NCBI RefSeq assembly: GCF_036924525.1 | Contig: NZ_JAZHRU010000001.1 | Span: 5,237,001-5,301,000 of the forward strand | DNA from: Bradyrhizobium sp. AZCC 1719 | GTDB lineage: Bacteria > Pseudomonadota > Alphaproteobacteria > Rhizobiales > Xanthobacteraceae | Length of the DNA: 64,000 nt | Reading direction: 5' to 3' | In this document: positions 30,251 to 41,192 of the stretch, piece after piece | Numbering within the stretch: position 1 is the stretch's first letter | Layout: every line of letters starts with the position of its first letter | Position numbers and translations under genes: made by a program | The notes under the pieces: model-generated | Seen by the model: the letters and a program-made list of their open reading frames with translations, nothing else | Told to the model about the DNA's origin: nothing | The model's database searches: none

Positions 30251-31108
30251 ATGCGCAGCATCGCGCAGCCCGGGCCGCCCGCGCCCGAGCGTATCCAATG
30301 GGTCGAGGCGCAGGGGCGGGCATTCTCGTTCACGCTTGCCGCCGGCCTGCCGCTGCTCGAGGCTACGCGCCGCGGCTTTGCCGAAGCCGGATTTTCCGGC
30401 GGTGTGTTGAGCATGCGGGGAGGGGCACTCGGGCCGTTTGCCTATGTGATGCCGGCGCTGTCGAAGACCGGCGCCAATGCCGCGTTCTACAGCGACACGT
30501 TCCGGCCCGCCGGCATCACGCGGCTGAAGCTCGGCGCGATGACGCTCGGCGAGCGCGACAGCGCGCCGTTCTTCCATTGCCACGGGCTGTGGACCGAGAC
30601 CGACGGCCATCTGCACGGCGGCCACATTCTCCCCGAGGAAAGCATCGTCGCCGAATCGTTCGCGGTGGAAGCATTCGGCATCGACGGCGCGATGTTTGTG
30701 GCCGAGCCCGATCCCGAGACCAATTTCAAATTGTTCGGGCCGGTGGCATGCGCCGGTACGGATGTCAAAGCCGATAGTCGCGCCTTCGCGCTGCGGCTGC
30801 GGCCGAATCAGGATTTCGCTGCAGCGCTGGAGATCTTCTGCCGGCAGCACGGAATCCTGCGCGCGCGGATTCACGGCGGCGTCGGCTCCACCATCGGCGC
30901 GCATTTCACGGATGGCCGAACCGTGGTGCCGTTTGCGACCGAGCTTGCGATCAAGGCCGGCATGATCGCGCCCGGCGCCGACGGCATACTGCAGGCTGAG
31001 CTCGATGTCGCGCTGGTCGATTATCTCGGCGGCATCGCCGAGGGACGGCTGATGCGCGGCGACAATCCGGTGCTGATGACGATGGAGCTGGTGCTGGAGG
31101 TGCTGTGA
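30251..31108 (+). CDS. Tandem PPC-domain (DUF296) protein
   Basis: The 285-residue protein seems to contain two PPC/DUF296 domains. The first (about residues 20-140) keeps the His-rich site FFHCHGLW and GHLHGGHILPEE, like the metal site of single-domain bacterial PPC proteins. The second (about 160-285, from FAAALEIFCRQHGILRARI) has the fold pattern but lacks that His cluster. No AT-hook is present, so this is not the plant DNA-binding type. It starts 4 bp after the acyl-CoA ligase and is probably cotranscribed; a link to acyl-CoA metabolism is inference. Confidence 0.8.
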   Translation: MRSIAQPGPPAPERIQWVEAQGRAFSFTLAAGLPLLEATRRGFAEAGFSGGVLSMRGGALGPFAYVMPALSKTGANAAFYSDTFRPAGITRLKLGAMTLGERDSAPFFHCHGLWTETDGHLHGGHILPEESIVAESFAVEAFGIDGAMFVAEPDPETNFKLFGPVACAGTDVKADSRAFALRLRPNQDFAAALEIFCRQHGILRARIHGGVGSTIGAHFTDGRTVVPFATELAIKAGMIAPGADGILQAELDVALVDYLGGIAEGRLMRGDNPVLMTMELVLEVL

Positions 31109-31124
31109 GCTCGTTATGACTGCC

Positions 31125-31217
31125 GTAGGGTGGGCAAAGGCACGCAGTGCCGTGCCCACCATCCAGCGTCATCACGATCTGCCGATGGTGGGCACGCTTG
31201 CGCTTTGCCCACCCTAC
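31125..31217. repeat. Palindromic repeat, family D copy 1
   Basis: Perfect 15-bp terminal inverted repeats, GTAGGGTGGGCAAAG and CTTTGCCCACCCTAC, frame a 93-bp element with an inner GTGCCCACCATC/GATGGTGGGCAC pair. It lies between the convergent PPC and outer-membrane-protein genes. A related copy is at 33420-33535 and a fragment at 34066-34125. Confidence 0.85.
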
Positions 31218-31228
31218 AGTTCTGGTCT

Positions 31229-31894
31229 TCACCGGAAGTGATAGTTCACGCCGACCTTGATGGTGTGGAAGTCGAAGTTGCCGGAATCCAGCGGGAGACC
31301 GCCGATATTGTAGGTCTCGCTGCCGAGGCTAGTGTACATGTATTCGCCCTTGGCCGACCAGTTCGGAGCAAACATGTATTCGAGGCCGCCGCCGATGGTG
31401 AAGCCCGTGTGCGTGTGGCTGTCGGAAAACGTCTCGGGAAAGCCAACCGCCGAGAGCGTGGCCTTGTTGTTGGCCCAGGCAAAACCGCCCTTGGCATAGA
31501 GCAGCGCCGCATCGATCGCGAAGCCGGCACGGCCCGTCACGCTGCCGAATGAATTGATCTTGGTTTCCAGCGTGGCCACGAGGCCGGCGCCGTCATCCTC
31601 GGTGACGCTGTCCTTGATGCTGGCGCCGGCGGCGTCGACTTCGACACCGAAGACGAACTGGCTGCCGGGGGCCTGCCAGTTGTAGCCGATCGTGCCGCCG
31701 CCGAAGCCGCCGCTGCCCGCATCGGTCTCCCAACCATAGCCACCCATTGCGCCGATGTAGAAGCCGGACCAGTTATACGCCGCAACCACCGCCGCCGGGG
31801 GAGCCGCCTTGGCGTAGGGCCGCGCCCGCAGGTCGGCGGCCGAGGCCGCGGTCGCGACCGAAAGAGCCGCACCAGCTAAAAGTAGTCGTTTCAT
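31229..31894 (-). CDS. Outer-membrane beta-barrel protein
   Basis: The 221-residue protein has a signal peptide (MKRLLLAGAALSVATAASAA) followed by DLRARPYAKA, the linker typical of rhizobial small porin-like proteins (compare DLAARPYTKA in the two paralogues at 39160 and 40270). Then come NWSGFYIGAMGGYGW and alternating beta strands with GLEYMFAPNWSAKGEY, ending in a C-terminal aromatic VNYHFR. This matches the eight-stranded OmpA/OMP_b-brl family. AGGGGA precedes the ATG. Role in the outer membrane (adhesion, structure or transport) is unknown. Confidence 0.9.
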   Translation of the reverse strand: MKRLLLAGAALSVATAASAADLRARPYAKAAPPAAVVAAYNWSGFYIGAMGGYGWETDAGSGGFGGGTIGYNWQAPGSQFVFGVEVDAAGASIKDSVTEDDGAGLVATLETKINSFGSVTGRAGFAIDAALLYAKGGFAWANNKATLSAVGFPETFSDSHTHTGFTIGGGLEYMFAPNWSAKGEYMYTSLGSETYNIGGLPLDSGNFDFHTIKVGVNYHFR

Positions 31895-32233
31895 ATTTTG
31901 TCCCCTGAAGTTGAACACTCGTATAACCCCCTGCAGGCCCCATAACGGACCGATTGCACCGGCATGGTGACGTATCGTTTTCGGAAAGCGGGCGCGAACG
32001 CGCCCCCAAAGAGCCGTCTGCAAGCAACGTTCGTGCGGATGTGAGAACGTCGTTCGCAGGTTAACCATACGTCATGTATGCCGGCAAAAATTGGACCGAA
32101 GCGCGTTCGCTCATTGGCGCGGACAGGTTGCTATTTCGACAGCAGTGCGGCGACGTGTGGCGTAAAACACGTTCGCGATCTGCGAGAGAGAGAGACGCGC
32201 GCCTTGTAGGATGGTGGGCAGGCAGGCCTCGCG
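31895..32233. other. Intergenic region upstream of the beta-barrel gene
   Basis: No gene is supported. The region must hold the promoter of the outer-membrane-protein gene on the minus strand. It contains the hairpin GGGCGCG-AA-CGCGCCC at 31990-32005, and near 32206 a short stretch, TTGTAGGATGGTGGGCAGG, that resembles one end of the family D repeats. Confidence 0.5.
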
Positions 32234-32557
32234 TCAGCGCCGCTTTCGAACGTGAACGTTGATGTCGAGATCGATCTCGTTGACGCAGGTCTGCGTCGTG
32301 CGATGCGAGCGGCCCTCGTGCCAGCGGCCCGGGCGCGTGCGCGCATCTCTGACATTCGCGAGCTTCAGGCAGCGCCATTGCGGCAGCGGGCCACTGCTTT
32401 CGCCGGCAAACTGCCAGGCCAGCACGACTTCTTCACCGCTCTTGTTGGTGCCGATGATGTGCGGGCATAGTTCGCGGACGCGGCCGTCATAGACGCAGAC
32501 GACCTGCTGCTCGCCGAGGATGGCGTTGCGGAAGAGGGTGTAGGCAGCGCTCGGCAT
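32234..32557 (-). CDS. Conserved hypothetical protein, possibly a lone WYL-like domain
   Basis: The 107-residue protein has QQVVCVYDGRVRELCPHIIG, then EEVVLAWQFAG and WRCLKLANVRDAR. That order (basic Tyr strand, P-h-x-h-G, a Trp strand, then R-x-h-K-L) resembles a WYL nucleic-acid- or ligand-sensing domain without an HTH, but the match is by eye. The C-terminus is basic (VHVRKRR). It is divergent from the ATPase gene at 32637 with an 80-bp gap, so the two may share a control region. Confidence 0.6.
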   Translation of the reverse strand: MPSAAYTLFRNAILGEQQVVCVYDGRVRELCPHIIGTNKSGEEVVLAWQFAGESSGPLPQWRCLKLANVRDARTRPGRWHEGRSHRTTQTCVNEIDLDINVHVRKRR

Positions 32558-32636
32558 CGGCAGGGTACCATCTAGGATTGTGCGGCATTGTCTGTATAAC
32601 CGTTACGAATGACTTTGTTCCGCGGGGCTGCGAACC

Positions 32637-33413
32637 ATGGCTTACAAACGCAATCGTGCGATCAATCTGCCGGCGCCGTACCTCAAGCGCATCTGGCTGG
32701 AGCCGGCGCGGATCACCAACCGCGAGGCCTATCCGTTCTGCCTGCCGCTGCTGCGCGATGATTTCGAGCTGAGCTTTGATAAGGCGATCACGATCATCGT
32801 CGGCGAGAATGGCACCGGCAAATCCACCTTGCTCGAGGGCATCGCCGTGCTCGCCGGCTATGACGAAGCCGGCGGCGGCAAGGGGTACATGACGGTCGAC
32901 CACTCATGGGCGTTGGAAAAAATGGGGGGGCAATTGTCCAACGCGTTGCGGGCGAGTTGGCTACCCAAAATCACCAATGGCTGGTTTTTCCGCGCCGAAA
33001 GCTTTTTCTCGGTTGCCCGCTACTTAGACGAGATGGCCCAGAAATATCCAATGGGAGGAGGTCCTCCGCCTGACTTCCTGTCCCATTCCCACGGCGAGGG
33101 CTTCTTGCGCTTCTTCGAGGAGCGCTGCCAGCGGCAAGGCATCTTCATTTTCGACGAACCAGAATCCGCGCTGTCGCCCGCGCGCCAGATCGAGTTTTTG
33201 AAGCTGATGCGACGGATGGAGAATATCGGGCATTGCCAGATCATCATGGCCACGCATTCGCCGATGCTGATGGCCTATCCGAATGCGACCCTGTTGCGAC
33301 TGACGAAGTACGGGCTGGAGCCGGTGATGCTGAAGGACACCGACCACTACAAGGTCCTGCGCGAGTTTTGCGACGATCCGGACGGATTCGTGCAGGCCGC
33401 GATCGAGGAGTGA
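32637..33413 (+). CDS. AAA/ABC-type predicted ATPase
   Basis: The 258-residue soluble protein is a single ABC-type ATPase domain without a transporter part. Walker A is GENGTGKST (residues 56-64), the signature-like loop reads LSHSHGEGF, Walker B is GIFIFDEPESAL, and an H-loop follows in ATHSPML. This matches the COG3910-type predicted ATPases, related to the ATPase half of OLD-family and RecF-like proteins, with no characterised partner. No nuclease (Toprim) domain is present. It may act alone or with an unlinked partner. Confidence 0.85.
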   Translation: MAYKRNRAINLPAPYLKRIWLEPARITNREAYPFCLPLLRDDFELSFDKAITIIVGENGTGKSTLLEGIAVLAGYDEAGGGKGYMTVDHSWALEKMGGQLSNALRASWLPKITNGWFFRAESFFSVARYLDEMAQKYPMGGGPPPDFLSHSHGEGFLRFFEERCQRQGIFIFDEPESALSPARQIEFLKLMRRMENIGHCQIIMATHSPMLMAYPNATLLRLTKYGLEPVMLKDTDHYKVLREFCDDPDGFVQAAIEE

Positions 33414-33419
33414 AGGTTT

Positions 33420-33535
33420 GTAGGGTGGGTAGAGCGCAAGCGAAACCCACCATGTTGCATCGTACGACGACTTTGATGGGTATCGCTTCCGCCTACGCTC
33501 GTTGAGCTTCGGCGGACAAGTCGCTCCACCCATCC
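33420..33535. repeat. Palindromic repeat, family D copy 2
   Basis: It starts GTAGGGTGGGTAGAGCG and ends CGCTCCACCCATCC. The inner part TATCGCTTCCGC and GGACAAGTCGCTCCACC recurs at 34066-34125. It follows the ATPase gene by 6 bp. Confidence 0.8.
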
Positions 33536-33631
33536 AGTACGTACCGCAGATTTTGTCGCAGGCTGGATCATCTACTCCGGGCTCGTTTGTGCTATTATAT
33601 CGACCGAACAAGGGAAAACAGGGAGGACGCC

Positions 33632-33958
33632 ATGCCTCATACCCTGGTGCCCAGTGATCGCGTCGAGCGCGTAAACGTCTACGGACGCGACGGCACAAAA
33701 CTCGGCTCGATCGAGCGGCTGATGCTCGACAAGGTGAGCGGAACGGTTGCCTACGCCGTCATCAAAACCGGCGGGCTGCTCGGCAGCCACCATCATTGTC
33801 CGATCCGGTGGGACGCGCTCCGATTTGATCCCGCGCGTCAGGTCTACCAATCCGACGTAACACTGGAAGATCTGCGCGCGGGCCCGTCCGAGCTCGATGA
33901 CGACGCCTTCGACTGGGGCGACCGCTCGCGACCGCATCCGCATTATTGGGGGGTGTAG
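33632..33958 (+). CDS. PRC-barrel domain protein
   Basis: The 108-residue protein has the PRC-barrel pattern VERVNVYGRDGTKLGSIERL followed by SGTVAYAVIKTGG. PRC-barrel domains bind RNA or protein partners in RimM, the photosynthetic reaction centre and many small stress proteins. Its acidic C-terminus (DDDAFDWGDR) ends HPHYWGV. GGGAGG lies 5 bp before the ATG at 33632; an in-frame start at 33587 is rejected. The gene stands alone, with repeats on both sides. Confidence 0.85.
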   Translation: MPHTLVPSDRVERVNVYGRDGTKLGSIERLMLDKVSGTVAYAVIKTGGLLGSHHHCPIRWDALRFDPARQVYQSDVTLEDLRAGPSELDDDAFDWGDRSRPHPHYWGV

Positions 33959-34004
33959 GGCGGCACGTCGTCAAACACGGCATTCTAGCTTTGGAGGAGA
34001 CAGA

Positions 34005-34044
34005 ATACGGTCCCGCCGCGGGAGATACGGTCCCGCCGCGGGAG
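34005..34044. repeat. Two perfect tandem copies of a 20-bp unit
   Basis: The unit ATACGGTCCCGCCGCGGGAG occurs twice in direct succession. Each contains the palindrome TCCCGC-C-GCGGGA. It could be a duplicated binding site or a slippage product. Confidence 0.8.
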
Positions 34045-34065
34045 CTGCTTGCGCACGGTCAAGGT

Positions 34066-34125
34066 GATGGTATCGCTTCCGCCCTTGCCCGTCGGTAGCA
34101 ACGGACAAGTCGCTCCACCGATCCT
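34066..34125. repeat. Fragment of family D repeat
   Basis: GATGGTATCGCTTCCGCC and GGACAAGTCGCTCCACC match the right half of 33420-33535. The left half is missing. Confidence 0.7.
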
Positions 34126-34184
34126 AGGCGACTGGACTGACAAGGCCCGTTTCTGCTGCTATAGTTGAGGCAAAGAGTAACCCG

Positions 34185-34412
34185 ATGTCAGACCTTTTGA
34201 CCAGAATTACCATCGATCCCGAGCGGATGCATGGCCGTCCCTGCGTTCGAAATTTGCGCATCACTGTCGCGGATATCCTGGGTCTGCTCGCGGCCGGACA
34301 GTCGCGCGCGTCGATCCTTGAGGATTACCCCTACCTCGAGAGCGCCGATATCGATGCGGTCCTGGCATTCGCGGCTCGCCAGGCGGATCATCCCATCATT
34401 GCGGCGGAATAG
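34185..34412 (+). CDS. DUF433 antitoxin
   Basis: The 75-residue protein has the DUF433 helix-turn-helix: ITIDPERMHGRPCVRNLRIT, then VADILGLLAAGQSRASILEDYPYLESADI. DUF433 proteins are antitoxins or DNA-binding partners of PIN-like DUF5615 toxins. The partner follows after 2 bp. Together they form a type II toxin-antitoxin pair next to repeats and the TIR-domain gene. Confidence 0.85.
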   Translation: MSDLLTRITIDPERMHGRPCVRNLRITVADILGLLAAGQSRASILEDYPYLESADIDAVLAFAARQADHPIIAAE

Positions 34413-34414
34413 GC

Positions 34415-34750
34415 TTGCTGTTTCTGATCGACGCCCAGTTGCCAGCCGCGCTCGCCGTAGCGTTCCGTCAGGCGGGCTGCGAAGCGTCGCATGTCGTCGA
34501 TCTCGGTCTGGCCACGGCAACCGACGGCCAGATTTGGGAAGAGGCCGTAGCTCGCTCCGCCATTCTGGTTACCAAGGATCGAGACTTCGCACTTCTGCGG
34601 GCTGCAAGGGACGATGGCCCGGTAATTCTGTGGATTCGAGTCGGCAATATCGACAATCGAACATTAATTGCTCGGCTGTTGCGGTCATTGCCGCAGATTC
34701 AATCCGCAATCAAACGTAGGGAAGCAATTATCGAGTTTGTGGGGAAGTGA
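34415..34750 (+). CDS. DUF5615 PIN-like toxin
   Basis: The 111-residue protein reads MLFLIDAQLPAALAVAFRQ and later AILVTKDRDFALL, the two acidic patches of DUF5615 PIN-like proteins, predicted ribonucleases that act on RNA. The start is a TTG at 34415, 2 bp after the DUF433 stop; I see no nearby ATG that would keep the N-terminal Asp. Its toxicity is inferred from the family. Confidence 0.82.
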   Translation: MLFLIDAQLPAALAVAFRQAGCEASHVVDLGLATATDGQIWEEAVARSAILVTKDRDFALLRAARDDGPVILWIRVGNIDNRTLIARLLRSLPQIQSAIKRREAIIEFVGK

Positions 34751-34823
34751 GGGATGTTGGCCGAATGCTAAGGATAGCGCATTGAGCGCCTGCCAAGGCG
34801 ACGGGTTTCGCTGCGCTGAACCC

Positions 34824-35849
34824 TTACGCGGGTGAAAATTTCGGCCGTTCGATTTTAGCCGATCTCATAAGTTCTCGTATGAGATCTTCGGGAAGATCCT
34901 TCGGAAAATGTTCCTTGTCGTATGATGCGTCCGGTCGCCTTGCTGCGACGCCCGTCTTGAGTTCGGAAGGAAAGGCATCTTCTTGAAAATCATATAGGGG
35001 TTGATTGTATCCATAGATTTCAATGATCGTCTCGGCGCCTTCGGGCGGAGGCCCAATCTCAAGTGCTCTCGTACCCATCCACAGGGTCGAAATGAAGTCA
35101 AATATAGATCGCTTTTTCTCGTCAGAGGTGGGTTTAGCGACCGCAAGATATTCCAGATAAACAGAAGCAACGTGTTCCCAGTGTGCTACCTCGCTAGAAG
35201 GATGAGAGTCGCGTTTGAAACTGTCCATCCAGAAGGCCATGGAATGCGGATACACGTCCCAAAGGGCAGAGCGGATTAGGCGTATCCGACTTATCAACTC
35301 CGGTGAAAGCACCTCGTGTTGAATCGGGCCCAGCTTGAGTTCTGATACGGTCTTTTCGACTGTGGTTGCCGCGTCAATCGCCTGATAGTGCGCAACACGT
35401 CGCAGGATTCTAGTAAACAGATCGGGGCGTACCGCTTTGATTATCTTGACCGCGATTTGTAACGGCGTCGATTGATCGGAGCGGACTGCTAGCTTGTCGG
35501 CAAGCGGCGGACTAAACCGAAGAAGCTGTTCATGAATGATATTATGCCAGACAGGAAGTATAACTTTTGCGCCAGTCAGTTCTCGCGCGGTCAACCCGCG
35601 CAGCTCATATTCCGGCCACCTCTTGGCGATGAAATCAGGAGACAGAACAACAACGCCGAAATCGGAATTTGCGAGACCTTTGTCGATACTTCTGCTCAAG
35701 CTATCGCCCAAGCTGAGAGTATGCTCATCATACCAAACCCGCAAACCGAAACGTTCCAGTGCCAAAGCCAACGGCCTGACGAACGCATCTTTGTCCTCTG
35801 ATGCGTGAGAAATGAAAAGGTCCCAAGCCTCAACGGGAATTGCTGACAT
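34824..35849 (-). CDS. TIR-domain protein with unassigned C-terminal domain
   Basis: The 341-residue protein opens with a TIR domain: WDLFISHASEDKDAFVRPL at residues 9-27, RVWYDEHTL, and SPDFIAKRWPEYEL, in which Glu82 sits where NAD-cleaving TIR enzymes keep their catalytic Glu. The domain ends near residue 145. The remaining 195 residues (helical, for example RIRLIRSALWDVYPHS) match nothing I know. The start lies 18 bp after the uvrA stop on the same strand, so it may be read from the uvrA transcript. Codon use is more AT-rich than its neighbours, which suggests acquisition. Defence by NAD depletion is a family-based inference; no Thoeris ThsA-like gene is adjacent. Confidence 0.85.
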   Translation of the reverse strand: MSAIPVEAWDLFISHASEDKDAFVRPLALALERFGLRVWYDEHTLSLGDSLSRSIDKGLANSDFGVVVLSPDFIAKRWPEYELRGLTARELTGAKVILPVWHNIIHEQLLRFSPPLADKLAVRSDQSTPLQIAVKIIKAVRPDLFTRILRRVAHYQAIDAATTVEKTVSELKLGPIQHEVLSPELISRIRLIRSALWDVYPHSMAFWMDSFKRDSHPSSEVAHWEHVASVYLEYLAVAKPTSDEKKRSIFDFISTLWMGTRALEIGPPPEGAETIIEIYGYNQPLYDFQEDAFPSELKTGVAARRPDASYDKEHFPKDLPEDLIRELMRSAKIERPKFSPA

Positions 35850-35867
35850 GATTCTTCCCTAGGAGCC

Positions 35868-38849
<2,982 letters not shown>

Positions 38850-38934
38850 ATCGGCATTTCCAGGCGCGAGGCGCGCGCCACGTTGGGCGCGCATTGCCGG
38901 CCAAGGGCCGCCAGGCGCCGTTGATTGAAAGTCG

Positions 38935-38949
38935 GAACATAGGAAGAAC
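38935..38949 (-). promoter_or_regulatory. LexA (SOS) box upstream of uvrA
   Basis: On the minus strand this reads GTTC-TTCCTAT-GTTC, the alphaproteobacterial LexA consensus GTTC-N7-GTTC. It lies 86 bp from the uvrA ATG. uvrA is a known SOS gene in this class, which supports the site. Confidence 0.8.
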
Positions 38950-39101
38950 GGGAGGGAATTTCCAGTGCCGCGCGCGAATCATCAACGGATTGTTTGCGCT
39001 CGTAGCGTTTTCAAGCGAAGTGGGACCGGTTCGCCTGAAGAACACGCATCGAAATTCGAAGAGCAGTTGTAATGGCAGCAGGTGGCAGTGCCGCACATTA
39101 A

Positions 39102-39128
39102 AAAAGGCCGGCGCAAGGCCGGCCTTTT
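39102..39128 (-). terminator. Intrinsic terminator of the outer-membrane-protein gene at 39160
   Basis: AAAAGGCCGGC and GCCGGCCTTTT pair perfectly over 11 bp with a 5-nt loop; TTTTTT follows on the minus strand. It begins 31 bp past the gene's stop codon. Near-identical hairpins at 40077-40103 and 40220-40244 follow the other members of the array. Confidence 0.88.
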
Positions 39129-39159
39129 CTCAATCTTGGGAACTCAGGTGACGCGGAGA

Positions 39160-39900
39160 TCAGTACCCGCCGAACTTGTAGTTGATGCGAGCGGTGATGA
39201 CATCAACGTCCTGACGGATGCGGGTCTGGGCCACCAGTGTGCCAGCCGGGAAAACGACGCCGTTGCTCACGAAGTTATAGGTCTTGTCCTGCATGAACAT
39301 GTGATTGTATTCGATGCCGGCCGACCAGTTCGGGGCGAAGCCATATTCCAGGCCAACGCCGACGACACCACCCCAACGGGTGTCATCGACGCTGTTGGCG
39401 AGCGAGACACCAGTGCCGGTCGTAAGCAAACGGTAGCGATCGGAGGTCACGGCGGCGCCGCCCTTGAGGTAGAACAGGACGTTGTTCGCTGCGTAGCCGA
39501 CCTGACCGGTGAACAACCCGAAGGCGTCGACACGAGTGTCGTTGGTGAACGCCGGAAGAAGCGGGATCGCATTGCTGCCATGGAAGTCAGCCCAGTTGCC
39601 CTGCGCTTCCACGCCGAACACCCACGAAGCGGCCTGCCAGCGGTAGCCGATCTGACCACCGACGGTGCCGCCGGTTGCGTCATGGCTGCCCATCGGAGCG
39701 ACGCCGAGGCTGGTCTCGTCCCAACGCTGTCGGCTCGATCCCCAGCCGCCGTTAACGCCGGCGTAGAAGCCGCTCCAGTTGTACACCGCAACCGCCATCG
39801 GCGGAGCCTTGGTGTAGGGCCTGGCAGCGAGATCGGCGGCCATCGCGGGCGCCATACCAAGCGCGATCAGGCCAGTGGTGGTCAGCAGAATCTTTTTCAC
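39160..39900 (-). CDS. Outer-membrane beta-barrel protein, array copy 1
   Basis: The 246-residue protein has a signal peptide (KKILLTTTGLIALGMAPAMA) and then ADLAARPYTKAP, YNWSGFYAGVNGGWG, beta strands, and GLEYGFAPNWSAGIEYNH, ending in the aromatic INYKFGGY. It is a paralogue of the gene at 40270 and more distantly of the one at 31229. The start is a GTG at 39900, with AAAGGA about 10 bp upstream; the longer frame from 39930 adds only basic residues before the signal peptide. Likely an eight-stranded outer-membrane barrel; function unknown. Confidence 0.9.
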   Translation of the reverse strand: MKKILLTTTGLIALGMAPAMAADLAARPYTKAPPMAVAVYNWSGFYAGVNGGWGSSRQRWDETSLGVAPMGSHDATGGTVGGQIGYRWQAASWVFGVEAQGNWADFHGSNAIPLLPAFTNDTRVDAFGLFTGQVGYAANNVLFYLKGGAAVTSDRYRLLTTGTGVSLANSVDDTRWGGVVGVGLEYGFAPNWSAGIEYNHMFMQDKTYNFVSNGVVFPAGTLVAQTRIRQDVDVITARINYKFGGY

Positions 39901-40076
39901 TTTCTTTTTCCTTTCGCGGCTCCAACGCAACTTTCCTCAGCCGTCAATTTGAGGTTGCCTGGCGATATAGCGCGAAGTTCCCGAAAAATGCTGTCGCCGG
40001 AATACCACATGTGGGTCAAAATCGTGGGCGGCACAACCGCAGCGGGCGGCAACTGTACCGAGCTACAACCAAAACT

Positions 40077-40103
40077 AAAGGGCCGGCGCGGGGCCGGCCT
40101 TTT
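40077..40103 (-). terminator. Terminator of the decayed array copy
   Basis: AAAGGGCCGGC pairs with GCCGGCCTTTT (one G-T pair). It sits 26 bp past the stop codon of the gene remnant at 40130-40204, at the same spacing as in the intact copies. Confidence 0.75.
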
Positions 40104-40129
40104 CAGCGTCGGGTCGAAAACGTCCACGA

Positions 40130-40204
40130 TCAGTACCTGGCGATCACCGGGCCGCCGACCTTACAGCTGATGCGCGCGGTGATTATGTCGACGTCCTGAT
40201 CGTA
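40130..40204 (-). pseudogene. C-terminal remnant of a third outer-membrane-protein copy
   Basis: The minus strand encodes 24 residues, starting YDQDVDIITARIS and ending KVGGPVIARY before TGA. The intact paralogue at 40270 ends SQDVDLVTVRVNYRWGGPVIARY, so this is the end of a lost third copy. An in-frame stop and then the next gene's terminator lie immediately upstream, so nothing else of the gene remains. It keeps its own terminator downstream. Confidence 0.88.
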
Positions 40205-40219
40205 TCAGCAGCCAAACAA

Positions 40220-40244
40220 AAAGGCCGGCGTGAAGCCGGCCTTT
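40220..40244 (-). terminator. Intrinsic terminator of the outer-membrane-protein gene at 40270
   Basis: AAAGGCCGGC and GCCGGCCTTT pair over 10 bp with a 5-nt loop, followed by TTTGTTTGG on the minus strand. It lies 25 bp past the gene's stop. Confidence 0.82.
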
Positions 40245-40269
40245 CCGTAGTTCCGCGCTGGCGTTGCGA

Positions 40270-41019
40270 TCAGTACCTCGCGATGACCGGGCCACCCCAA
40301 CGATAGTTGACGCGAACGGTCACGAGATCGACATCCTGGCTGATGCGGTCGGTGCCGAAGAGGACGCCGGCCGGTGTGACGAAGTCGTGGGTGCGGTCCT
40401 GCATGAACAGGTGATTGTACTCAACGCCGGCCGACCAGTTGGGAGCGAAGCCGAATTCGATGCCCGCGCCGACGCTGGCGCCCCAACGGGTGTCATCCCC
40501 GGTGGCGGCAACTAGGACGCCGGTGGGAACATCAAACTGGCGGAAACGATCCGCCGTAACGGCCGCACCACCTTTGACATAGAACAGAACGTTGTTGGCG
40601 GCGTAGCCGATCTGGCCTGTGATCAGGCCGAACGCATCGATGCGCGATTCGTTGCGGAGCGTCGGATCGATCAGGCTCACATTGCTGCCCCGGAAGTCGG
40701 CCCAGTTGCCCTGGCCTTCAAGACCGAACACCCAGGTGCCGGCCTGCCAGCGATAACCGATCTGACCGCCGGCGGTGGCGCCGTCTGCGTCATGGCAACC
40801 CTCGTCCGCGATGAACGCGCCGCCCACCGTCACGAGGTCCCAGCACTTCTGGCTCGTACCCCAGCCGCCGTTGGCGCCGATGTAGAAGCCGCTCCAGTCG
40901 TACACAGCGGCGATCGGGGCTGGCGGCGCCTTGGTGTAAGGACGCGCAGCGAGGTCGGCCGCCGCCGCGGGTGCAGCGAACGCAATGAGAGCAACTGTAG
41001 CTAACAGATACTTCTTCAT
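40270..41019 (-). CDS. Outer-membrane beta-barrel protein, array copy 2
   Basis: The 249-residue protein has a signal peptide (KKYLLATVALIAFAAPAAAA), the DLAARPYTKAP linker, YDWSGFYIGANGGWG, and GIEFGFAPNWSAGVEYNH. It ends VNYRWGGPVIARY. Unlike copy 1, it has a Cys pair (KCWD and GCHD, about 20 residues apart) in the first external loop region, which could form a disulfide. GGGGAAAG precedes the ATG. Tandem duplication with copy 1 and the remnant is clear. Confidence 0.9.
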   Translation of the reverse strand: MKKYLLATVALIAFAAPAAAADLAARPYTKAPPAPIAAVYDWSGFYIGANGGWGTSQKCWDLVTVGGAFIADEGCHDADGATAGGQIGYRWQAGTWVFGLEGQGNWADFRGSNVSLIDPTLRNESRIDAFGLITGQIGYAANNVLFYVKGGAAVTADRFRQFDVPTGVLVAATGDDTRWGASVGAGIEFGFAPNWSAGVEYNHLFMQDRTHDFVTPAGVLFGTDRISQDVDLVTVRVNYRWGGPVIARY

Positions 41020-41192
41020 GATCTTTCCCCAGTTTTGTCCGCTTCCCGCTAGGCCTGAAGCGTTGTTGTGACGCGAGCGCCCGCGCCGCTGGAGAATGGT
41101 ATAGCGCGACTCGCGCGGAAATGGCGTGTCCCGGATGCAACAGCCGCCAACCAAGTTTATGGAACGAAGCTTATGATTTATCTGGTATAATT

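Noticed and set aside
28540..30414. A 624-codon open frame antisense to the acyl-CoA synthetase gene
   Set aside because: The opposite strand encodes a complete ANL enzyme with all motifs; the antisense frame has no recognisable domain.
32637..33413. OLD-family nuclease or Gabija-type defence ATPase
   Set aside because: The protein ends after the ATPase core and has no Toprim nuclease domain; no helicase partner is adjacent.
34824..35849. A complete Thoeris defence system
   Set aside because: No ThsA-like SLOG or SIR2 gene lies near the TIR gene; only a family-level link to NAD signalling can be claimed.
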